From: Leptasterias polaris
Taxonomy: Eukaryota > Echinodermata > Asteroidea > Forcipulatida > Asteriidae
Assembly (NCBI GenBank): GCA_037783415.1
Contig: JAZGTN010000003.1
Span: forward strand, 5,618,501 to 5,682,500
Reading direction: 5' to 3'
DNA: 64,000 nucleotides
How positions within the stretch are numbered: position 1 is the stretch's first letter; each line of letters opens with the position of its first letter. Under the pieces are notes generated by a model. The model saw only the letters and a list, made by a program, of their open reading frames with translations. It did no database searches and was not told where the DNA came from. Below are positions 1 to 11,200 of this stretch, piece by piece. Made by a program: the position numbers and the translations under genes.

Positions 1-739
1 ACTGGTATTCTGTGGCTGCATGCTGGCGCGTTACGTTAGGAACCTCGCACGAGAAAGGGACTTGAATCAAGTCTAGTGTTGAGCTGCCCAGAGGTCCAAT
101 TTAGGGTTCAGGATTTGGTTTTATTTAGACCTGCAGCAGCTGAACTTAGCTGTTGACTTGTGAAAATCTAGACTTCCTGGTTTTAATAGGTGTTTTTAAA
201 ACCACACATTGGGAAAGTCCTGGGAAAAACAGGAACAGTTGGCAGGTATGCAAAAACTATGCATACCGAGATACCAAGATCTTGAAGTGCTTTATAGTTG
301 TCAGGAGGTAACCCCTTATTAGATCTGGCCTTTTCCCACGTACAAGAAACTCAGATCTGGAATATTACAAACAAGGTGGGATCTATGGCATTGACATATT
401 GTTGTTAGTTACAACACTCCCATTCAAAGTGATAGCATACCTTGGTTCAACCTTTGTTTTGGTGCGTAAGCAAAACAATAAAGTCTTGTACCAGATGGTC
501 ACCCAGGAAGGAGTTCAGCTGGACATGTACATGTATCAGACTAACAGTTAATAGGTTGAAAACCAACGTACATTGTCTTTATCAATTCAGGATCGATCAA
601 GTTCATATCGTCTAATTAACAGAATTCAATTCAATTCAAAGTTTTATTAGTCATGTTAAAATGCACATGAAATTCCATTTCCTGGTGTGAAAAGTATATA
701 TAAAAATACAAAAAACCACTTTAGGACACACCACTCAAT
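1..739. other. no gene recognised
   Basis: AT-rich DNA. Final RUSF1 exons were searched for on the minus strand and not found. AATTCAATTCAATTCAAAG at 623-641 is a small tandem repeat. Confidence 0.5.
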
Positions 740-1019
740 AAGCAAATTTTCACCCAAAAATTTGAATCTGATAATGGCTTCAGGCATGAAGAAAGGCTTC
801 AGGCATCTGGAAAAACACGATTCTATGCAACAAGGATTTTTTTTTTCTTTTACTCTTTTCTTGCAACTTCGATGACCAATTGAGCCAAACAATTTGCAGG
901 TTTGCTATTTTATGTACATGTTGGGACACACCAGGTGACACACCAGGTGACACACCAGGTGACACACCAGGTGAGGATACTGGTCCTTGAAAATTACCAA
1001 AAGAATAACCTGCCTTTAA
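740..1019. mobile_element. TTAA-type MITE (family A), 5' part missing
   Basis: Shares the segment around TTGCAACTTCGATGACCAAT and the terminal TTACCAAAAG...CCTGCCTTTAA with other copies at 29.5, 55.1 and 63.4 kb. Ends in TTAA (1016-1019), which it shares with the next element. Contains the 12-bp tandem repeat at 925-972. Confidence 0.7.
925..972. repeat. 12-bp tandem repeat x 4
   Basis: GACACACCAGGT is repeated four times without change. Other family A copies have a single version (for example GGATACACCAAGTGAG at 63.6 kb), so the expansion occurred in this copy. Confidence 0.9.
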
Positions 1020-1377
1020 AGGTATTATACAGGATTGGCAGAGCTGACAAAATAATCACAGACAGTGTTCATGTTTTGTGTAATCAACCACATACATGAA
1101 ATAACAAACCTGTGAAAATTTGAGCTCAATTGGTCATCGAGGTCACGAGAAAATAGTGAAAAGAGACCTTATGTGTTTTCTGTTTTTCAAACATCGAGTT
1201 TATTATCGCGCGCGATAAAAACTATTGTTTTACTCATTTCTCAGAAACGATAGCATTTTAGGCAGAAATATTTTAAGGAACCCTTTCTACCATTACTTAC
1301 TTTAAACCATGTAAGTTATGTGTGAATCTGTAACATTTGTGTTTTTCGATTTTACCAATAGTGTACAGGGCCTTTAA
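1016..1377. mobile_element. TTAA-type MITE (family A2)
   Basis: Bounded by TTAAAGGTATTATACAGG and ACAGGGCCTTTAA. Contains the palindrome TATCGCGCGCGATA. An almost complete inverse copy is at 63009-63373. The middle shares GTGAAAATTTGAGCTCAATT with family A. Confidence 0.8.
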
Positions 1378-1452
1378 AAGGAATAACTACAGGAGCAGTA
1401 ATAATGTGTGGCAGCAGCAATGACTGCACCCAGTACTGTTGTTTAAACTTAC

Positions 1453-1495
1453 CTGTGTAATGTTTACCGGAATCTTCACAATATACTGTCTCTCC
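1453..1495 (-). CDS. possible further RUSF1 exon, 43 bp
   Basis: On the minus strand a pyrimidine-rich CCTTTTCAG acceptor is followed by 43 bases and a good CAG|GTAAGT donor. It could follow exon 2232-2356 in phase 0, or in phase 2 if that exon uses its alternative CG|GTATTT donor at 2246-2247. The short translation does not clearly match the RUSF1 C-terminus as I remember it, so this is only a splice-site-based candidate. Confidence 0.2.
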
Positions 1496-2231
1496 CTGAA
1501 AAGGATAAATTGAACATTTGTAGCTTGTGTGAATCACTTAGGACTATAGTGCAGATCGGTGGTATGATTGGACATTCTCATTTGGTTGGGGGAGGAGGGT
1601 GTGTTGGGGCAAAGAAATAATTTGGAGGCTTTAAACTTTACCTGTTAATTGCAATGTGTACAAGTTTACTGGACAAAAAGTATTGAATTACATTGCTGAC
1701 AGTCTGAGTTAGAACACGGTCATTTTGTGAGCACGCACTTCCTAAAACCGCAATACTCACAAACAGGAAAAACTAGAAATTCCAAGCACGATTGGGTCAC
1801 AAAGTAAAAACAAAATTGATTTAAATAAAGTTTCCATTTTTGCCATAGGAATTTATACACATTTATAGTTTACTTTTCTTTGATCTCATTTGGGGGTAGG
1901 GAGGTTGGAAGAGGGGCAAGGATTCTGAGCAGGGGGCTCAAGCCCCTTCCCCTCTTCCCTCTGGTTAAGCAACCAGAGTAGATGTCTTACCAGTGGCAAA
2001 CAGTAGAGGCGTAAGCCCCCCCCCCCCCTACTCTCAGAACCCTTCCCCCATCCCTCCTGCCCCTCATGAGAAAAAATTAACAATCGAATGGTTCAATACA
2101 TCAAATAGCCCCCCCCCCCAAATTGTGTCTTTGCCCCCACATGCCCCCCAGATGAAAATGTCTGGTTACACCCCTGTAACCACCAGACCCACTACCGAAC
2201 ATTGGATACATACTAAACACATAGTACATAC
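1496..2231. other. intron or 3' region of RUSF1, no gene recognised
   Basis: Holds C tracts of 13 and 11 bases (2016-2028 and 2109-2119) and no convincing exon. Confidence 0.5.
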
Positions 2232-5200
2232 CTTTATAATAAAATACCGTGTGGATGTGTCTTGGTTCTCAGTATTGATGATAATCTCAGCCTGGAAACA
2301 AGCCTTGATGATGTCTTGACCGGTGCAGTCACGGTGGAGTAGGATGTTGATGGACCCTGGACAACAATGTGAGCAATCATTACTTGAATTGGTAATGTTG
2401 CCTTTACACAAATTCTCCTGCTGGCTGTGCAGGAATTCTTTGCATCAAGACAAAGGACTTTTAAGCCTCGGTGTGATAAGAACAGTATACTCAGTGCTCC
2501 CCCCCCCCCCCAAGTTCTGTGGGAAAAAAAATCTACAGGCATCATACACTGGTGATAAATTATTTGAAGCCCACGACCCCTGCATTATAGAGCAGATGTT
2601 TTGTCCACTCGACCACCAAGCGTGCCCGGTGATGAGATTTGGTTAAAATGTAGGGGTCATCGGTTCGAATCCCAATCGAGTAATATGCCTGTACATTTTT
2701 TTCCTCGCCAAACTTGGGAAAGCACCGAGTATACAGTGATTAACACACATCAGTGTATGGTAGAACCAAATTATTGTTCTTTATCCCCGATGCAAGTATT
2801 AATTAAGTCTAACCTCTGGATTTTTAAGCCAGTTTTGTTTATCATTCTTCAGGAAACTTTCGAAAAACTATTTTGATATTCTGTTTATTTCTCCCAATGG
2901 AATCTACTGCACAATGGAACCAACTGCACAATTCGAAAAAAATCAACACCATTCCTTTTTATAGAAATAAACATAATACAGAGGAAAACATTTCTAGTGT
3001 GAATGCGGTTCAGAATCAATCCAACACAGCCTGTTTAAATGAAAGCAAGCTGGATGTGGACGCTGCACCCCCATCCCCCTCACCCCTTTGCAGACATGCA
3101 ACTGCAGCTTCTCAAAGAAAGAAGAGGAAAGTGCCAGGCACTGCAAGACTTCATACTGTGCTTTTCATTTTGAAAGGCACAGCTGAGAAACCCAAAATGA
3201 GGAAGTCAGCCGATGCACACCTACCTTTGATTAATCAATTCTGAATTGAGCTACGAAATATGAAAAACATACCTGTTCCTCTATCGAGGCCAAGCCAGTA
3301 CTTTTCATTGTTGTTGCTGTAAGCGCATTGCTCCATATCTGACCACCTAGATATGTCAATACAAAAATAATCAATAAGTTTTGAAGATTTAGAGAAACCC
3401 AGGGAGGGATTTTAAGACCTTTGTTTAAATGTTTGTCATGTAATCAGTTTTTGGAAGAGTCAAGTATTTTCCATTCTCCAGTTTTTAATAAACCTGTGAA
3501 AATCTCATCAATTTATGCGATCCTGTTTTAGGGAAAATGACAAAATGCTTTATCTGTTGTCACAGATTCTGTACATTCATATCTAGAGCTTATTTCGATT
3601 GTAGCAATCAAGAATAAACTTGCAGTGATTTTGTGAGGGACTTTCTAGTATCCCAACTTTGATAGTTCTGCAGACAGACTTAGAAGGATTGCTACTGGTA
3701 TCAGGCCTGGAATTACACGGAGGCCACGGAGGTCATGGCCTCTGTTGCCCTTGGTCTTGGCCTCCAGTGCCCCTTCAAAAGACTCCCATAACCTTTAAGA
3801 TTTTCCAATGGAAGTGCCATTTGCAAAATGAGAATGGCCTTGCCCTCTCAAAGATGAAACTCCAGGCCTGTGGTATGAACTTATTAATCTGTGAGCTTTC
3901 ACATTCAAAAACTAATCAATGTATTTTTGATAATTAACAATTAATAACTATATAAATAGTCATAAAAAAGATTATCTTGAGAAGGCCGGCTGAATGGTAT
4001 TGAAAGGTCAGTGTTTCCTGAAGCTATAATGAGCCAGTTCCATTGACCGCCTCCTGAGTGTTTCAAAACACTTGCATTGTGGCAAATTGATTTACTACTT
4101 AGCCTAATTGTCATTGAATGCTTGGTTTCATTTTCCAATCATTGTGATCCCTGGCTAAGTGACAGTTACAGGTTGAATGGCTTCTGACTCCCCCCCCCCC
4201 CCCCAACAAAGATATTGACAAATTAGGGAGACTGCCACTCTTAGGGCTAAATAGCTCAGTTGGTAGAGTGTCAGCACGTTAATCCAGAGGTTGTTGGTTC
4301 AAGTCCCGCTGTAGTTAACTTTTCTGTGTCTAACCCTAATTTATTAAAACATTTTTACTCAGCAAAAATTAGCAGGATCCCAGTCACAGGTTGTTCATGC
4401 GTGATAGTGACTTTGGCTGGTAACCTTTATTTTGGTAAAATGAATTTGTTTGGGGGGGGGGGGGGGGTTACAGACTTTTAGTGTGCTTAAGCAGCTCTAT
4501 GAAATTGGGCCTTCAGAACTTTAGTTTTTGAAAGCACTTGTACCTTCCATCACTCACTGAACCAAAAATAACTCCCCGAGACTTTAAACAACAATAATTT
4601 GAAAACAGATTGTTCCAATTGAAAAAACCCATTAGGCTTATGTTAATGACATTTCTAACTACTCCAACCACATTCAAATTTATAAATTTGCTTTCAAATT
4701 TGATGTGAACAGGTTTTTTGTTTAATGATGGTAAAACGAAACCAAGCATTCATCGGTAATCAGGTTGTGTAGAAAATCAATTTGCCTAAATGCATTTGTT
4801 GTATACACCCGCACACAACATCAATACCTTTTACACAGCTGGCCGAATTGAACACCAAGGTTGACTTCCAGTGGTCTGGGTAGCCCTACGGGCAAAACGA
4901 AACAAACGGGCCATTATTGATTGCTTCTTAGTAATGATTTGCCTATTGAAATAACTACCTTTTAGTGGTGTTTATTCTTTTACGTTTTTGCGAGTTGTGC
5001 AAACAAACGTAGTAACTCTCATCTAAGCATATCTACATAAATTATTGGTAAATATTAAATAACTGTCTGATCCATGCACTGACCAATTATGACCACGAAC
5101 ATGCACTCACAAGTCAGTCAAATTAAAATCCCATTACAAAAAAAAGGCAGACAAGTCCTTGATATTGTGATTGTTGGGTAGTGTGTGCGGCCTGGCGCTA

Positions 5201-8200
5201 AGCAAACAATTGTCACAAATGCTTTTTGGGTAATGGAACCAAAGAAACCCTCACAAATGCCTTGCACTTTGACCTGGGCCCAATTTCATAGAGCTGCTTA
5301 AGCACAAAAAGTAGCTAAGCACAACAAAATTTGGCTTACCAGAATAAGGTTACCAGCCAAACTACCATGTCACATGTACAATTTGTGACTGTAGCCTGCT
5401 CATTTATGCTAAGCAGAAAATGGTTAAGCAACATTCTCTGCTTAAGCAACTCTATGAAATTGGGCCCTGAAGGCATAAAGATAAATGTAAGAGAGGATGT
5501 TTAGGTAATATCAGTTTTAGATGTGGCGATGAAAACCCATGGAAATCAGGTAGGGACTGAAAACCAAACCCACATGCAAGGCTCCAGGTCTGAGGTGGGA
5601 TTCGAACCGAAGTCCACAGGGGTGAAAGGCAGGGAAACAAACCACTGAGTCAACCTGATCCCCACATGGGCGTCATTGATAGACGGTACTATGGTGTTCT
5701 GAGCTAATTGATCAGTTGATTAATTTCAGTTTTGTTCTTTACCAATGTATGATTACATGTGATATCTTGCACAGTCTATTCCAATTCTAGCTAGATGTTA
5801 AATGTTAATAATACTGAGTTCTTATATAGCACTTTGTCACACCCGATGGGTGTATCGAAGCGCTCAGTATTTTGTTCCTGCAAGGAATGCGGAGCTACGT
5901 TTTGAAGTTTTGAAGATTTGAGACCTATTCCTTTACAAAGCACAATGGTTTACAAGGTGCTGCGGCGCAATATGCAGCCGATCAACTGAGGAACACCGGG
6001 ACGAACCCCTTCTCTTAATAAGATAAGTGCACTACACAACACACGGGTCCTATGGCTTTACGTCCCATCCAAAGGACGCAGCAATAACAGTTAAGGAAAC
6101 AAGTGTCACGACTGGCGTCTCGAACCCACACTTTGCTGATCAGAAACAACAGAGCTCGAATGAGTCCGATGCCCTTATCCGCTTGGCCACGACACGCCAC
6201 AATGTTGGTTTCAAACATTGACACTTACTCCTTAATACAGGCTCCTTTGCATTAGCTTCAGCGGGGCTTAGAATATGTCTGAACTCAGTGGTCAGGTACT
6301 CCTTCATGATGATGTGTAGCCGAGCTTGATTGAGTGTGTTCATCACCACGCAGGTTACGGCTCGGTAATTTGCGTACAGATGGAAGAATGTGAAGAGAAA
6401 GAACAGGAACCAAGTCAATCTGTAGAAATAAAAACGACACATAAATTTCCTTTTTTCAGAAATGTTATCTATTTTTGTAAAAGGCCATGTCTGCTGAAAT
6501 AAGGGATTAGAAAGTTTGACTACTCAAATAAACCCTTAAAGCACACAGCAAACACTGGTGATTGTCAAAGACCAGTATCCACACTTTAAGTGACCCAACA
6601 TATACACAAAAAATAACAAGCCAGTGAAATTTTACACTCATTCGGTCATCAGAGTCGCAATAAAATAGCCAGACAAAAAAAAACTCATAATTTCACTGTT
6701 TTCAAACATCCAAAATTTGGTCTCACATCTGTTTTAATGATTTCTAAAAAACTATAGCATTTCAGGCAAAAATACTTCAAGGGAGGTGTGATGAGAAGTA
6801 TTCATAGTCGAGTGTCTAATAGACCCTTACCATGAAATATGCTAATTACATTCATGCATGCGTACAGACACTATTGGTTGGCAAATGCCATAGAGATGTG
6901 CACTAAGCAGACGCGTCTGCGTCACCCGACCATTAGCCCAATACAAACGGGCGCAATGTTCCATCATTTTGCCAACCAAAATGTTAGTGCACACGCCCAA
7001 TTTGCAATTTACATATTTCATGGGGAGGGTCTATTGCCCAAGAGCACAAGTGTCATGACCCGACCGGGATTCGAACCCACACTCTGATAACTCAGCTATC
7101 AGCAAAATGAGTTTGATGCTCTAGACCGCTCAGCCTCGGCACGTACTGTCAGTCATTGTTGATTAATTTAATCTAGAAACAATGACCTGTGAAAGTTTCA
7201 TATTAAAATTGCTGTTGAATTATCTTAAACCTTCCATTAAACCACCCCCCCCCCCCCCCCATTACAAAGAATAAAGTTTGGTTTGATCACGGCTTAACTT
7301 ACAATGGATTACCGGAAACCATCGGAGTTACGAAAAGACCCACCACTAAAGCTGCCAGGTTCACTAAGGTTTCCTGAAAAGAAGAAAATGGGGGGAAAAA
7401 AATCGCCATCAACAAAAATGTAGAGCGCTCAAGGAATACAGAAAAAAAAAGCATGCCAGTGACCCATATCCAACTCAGCCTTCAGCCTCAATGGATATGG
7501 GACGCAGAACTGCTATATTTTTCCGTATTCCACTCCTGCTTCTGTGATAACTAAAATTATTCAGAGATAATAGCAGATACTTTTTGTCACCAGGCAGACA
7601 TACAAAAAAAGGTCTGATTTCAGAGAAAAGTCTAAAACTTCTCACCCAATCTTTCAGAGTTAAAACTTTGCCATTAAACCAATAATGTATTATACCTACA
7701 TGTAGATGCTGCATTTAATCTGTTCATAGTTTTGCATTTTTATTTTTTAGGTGTAGATATTTAACCTGACCGATCTCTACTTACCTGACTACCATCTTTG
7801 GCGCTGACGTCGGCCATGTTGTTTCTTCTTGCCTGATGTAACGTCAATGCTGCCCTCGTTGCCCCGCCTGCCACACCAACGATAGACTGTTTATATAAAA
7901 GCAGTACACAAGGTTATGTGATGCAAGTTTGTTAAAGTTATGCAGGCAGTTTTCTGTTTGTTTTTTTTTGATTTGTTTTTAGTAATGTCATTGATCTATG
8001 ATTCCATTGGCTTTTTGTTGTTGCTTTTTTTTCTTTTTGAGGGGGCTGGGAGCAGGTAGATGGAGTCATTGCTTGTGTTTTGAGCACAGGTTTTAAATGG
8101 AACTTTGTTTTCCCATAAAGAGGAAAGACCCTCGAGCAAAACAGATCACAAAACAGAATAACCGATAGTCAGATTTCCCTTGTGATTTTAACTTTGCAAC

Positions 8201-11200
8201 TTTTACTACTTGAAATAAAAAGTTGCATCTCTTTAAGGTGATCCCTCTGCTGCCACTTCTGAGGTTTCATAAAAGTGGGTGTGATCCCTGGCTAAAATGC
8301 AGTTACAGGTTGAATGGCTTCTGACTGGCACCCCGAATAAAGATATTGACAAAATAGGGAGACCACCAACATTAGGGCTAGGTAGAGCGCCAGCACGTTA
8401 ATCCGGATGTTGCAGGTTCAAGTCTCGTTGTAATCAAATTTTCTTTGTTCAATCCCAAATTATTTAAAATTTCCCCAGTCAGTTTCCCTTTTGGTTTATT
8501 ACTTGATAATGAAACTAATAATCTACTCAATGGAGTCGTTACCTTGAGTAGTCCAGAGATGCAGGCGATTGCAGTGAAGTAATACGGGAATAATGGTGAG
8601 ATTAACTCAATGCAGATGGCTGTATCATTCAGAATATCAGCAAATAACCTGCATTGGATAACAGAAGCTACAGAATGAGGTATACTCTAGAGTACAGAAC
8701 AGTGAGAACACATAGCTGTATCATTCAGAATATCAGCAAATAACCTGCATTGGATAACAGAGGCTGCAGAATGAGGTATACTCTAAAGTACAGAACAGTG
8801 AGAACACATAGCTGTATCATTCAGAATATCAGCAAATAACCTGCATTGGATAACAGAGGCTGCAGAATGAGGTATACTCTATAGTACAGAACAGTGAGAA
8901 CACATAGCTGTATCATTCAGAATATCAGCAAATAACCTGCATTGGATAACAGAGGCTGCAGAATGAGGTATACTCTATAGTACAGAACAGTGAGAACACA
9001 TAGCTGTATCATTCAGAATATCAGCAAATAACCTGCATTGGATAACAGAGGCTACAGAATGAGGTATACTCTAGAGTACAGAACACATAGCTGTATCATT
9101 CAGACTAATCAGCAAATAAACTGCAAAGGATAACAGAGGCTACAGAATGAGATGTTCTCTAGAATACAGAACACATGGCTGAATCATTCAGATAATCTGC
9201 CAATAACCTGCATGAGATCACAGGGGCTACAGAATAGGATTTGGAGTACAGAACACAAGACTGTATCATTTGGAACATCTTAAAATAACCTGCATGGGAT
9301 AACTGAAGCTACAGAATGAGACATATTCCAGATTGTATACCAACAAAGCATCACTGCAAAGCAAAACACAAACTATAGTAAAAATGCTAATGCCCCGTAC
9401 CTACCTCCATCGCTTTGCATCACAGTCAAGACTTGATCTGTAGTAAGGAATAGAAAATACACTGAACTTGAAGGTGTTTTCTTGATCACATTTCCTTATC
9501 TCAGACTTAAATCATATTGCCTACCAACCCCCACCCTTGCCTTGAAGCCAAATCTGGCAAAGGTATGGTAGTACATCTTACTTGGGTATGCGCAGCCTGG
9601 AGACTTGAGTCGGATACTTGGACTTGAGTCACATTATTTTGGAACTTGGGACTTGCCATGAGACTTGCCCTAAAACAAATTGATACTTGAGCTACAACGA
9701 CTTGAGACCGACCTGAAAGACTCGACACTTGAGCTATTATAATTTGAGGTTTTACCTGAAAGACTTGACACTAAATAATATTTGTAATTTTGGAGGCCAA
9801 CTATCTTTACTTGCAGATGAGAAGCTGAATTGCAAAGGACGTGGCTACAACATGGTCAAGCCACAGCCATGTAAAGGCACCTATTGACACTTGACAGCCA
9901 GCCCAATGAACCCATATTTACGGTCAGAGATCGAAAGTGTTAGATTTTTCCGGCGGGAGGAAAACCCTAATGGTACAGCAGAGAACCAACCCACAATTCT
10001 ACTCACATTATGGCTTTCTAAGCCAGAACTTGAATCAGGGCCACAGTGGCGACAGACGAGCGCTTTACGCATTAGCCACCCGTGCCCACCCTCTGGAATA
10101 TCTGCATGTTTATTTGTTGGAGAGCGCACAATTTATGCTGACAGGTCAAGAGCAGAACAAAGGTAAGAATTTGACGGACAACATATTTCAGGGAAAGTGT
10201 TTTATCTTAAGAGCTTTCTATCGATCACATCTCAATCTGACCCTATAACTGACCCTATGATGTTGTCTGCATGGGAGACTTATGGGGACACTAGGTAGCG
10301 GAGACTTACCAGGTAAATTTCCATTGTTTCATAGTTTTGAGTATGCGCATATTTTCAAGATCGATGGATTTACCCGATTAGTCTGCTGCCACCTAGTGTC
10401 TACAAATGTCTCCCATCTTAGCTTACCCTTGATACCATGCGAACACAATACGACCGCACATCCCTGTTCCATCTGAAATATATAAAAAATACAGCAGTTT
10501 ATTGCAAACCACTCATTCACAGGAAGGACCAAAGAAGCTTCACTGCACTCGCCAGTTCTTTTAAAACCAAATCTGTCAAATCTGAATCCATCCTAAATTG
10601 TTTCCAGGGAAGCCTTGGTGTCACTCTCTCACTCTACAATATTACATCCGATTGGAAAGAAAGACAAATGCAAAAACTGTTTGAAATCTTCAATGAGTTT
10701 TAAAGAATCTTGAGCACCCTAATTAATTAGCACAGAAAAATCTTTCTTTGCAGAAACCTGTGTTACCAGCCAAAATCACCACATACTGTCTGTGACTGAT
10801 TCCTTTGTAATTTGTTGCTGAGCAGGAAATTCTCTGCTTAACGTACTTATATGAAATTGGGCCCTGAATCCAATTGCAAGGAGCTGCTGAACAGAAAAAT
10901 TGCTTATAAGATTTACTTGCTAAGCAAAGAAAGAAAGAAACGGAGGAACCAGTTCTAATGAGTATTCATCACATGACTTTTAGCAGGAACCCATTTCCTC
11001 TGCTGAGCAAACTGTATCCATGGTAAGCAAGTTTGGTCTGAGACCTTTCAACAGCCATGTGATGGTCGCTGCTGCAGCAGTGGCTGTTACATCACCCACT
11101 CCTACTCCCTTCAGCATGGCTTGGGTTGCTAGGGTTCCTGTGATACTGCTGCAGAACGCCTGAAGAAAATGATATTGATGTCAAAGGTTATTCATCTGTT

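Noticed and set aside
4246..4316. tRNA gene with Asn anticodon (also at 19.9, 57.7 and 59.9 kb)
   Set aside because: Stems are imperfect, the core is embedded in a longer dispersed repeat, and copies have deletions or insertions, so these are repeat-borne tRNA relics.
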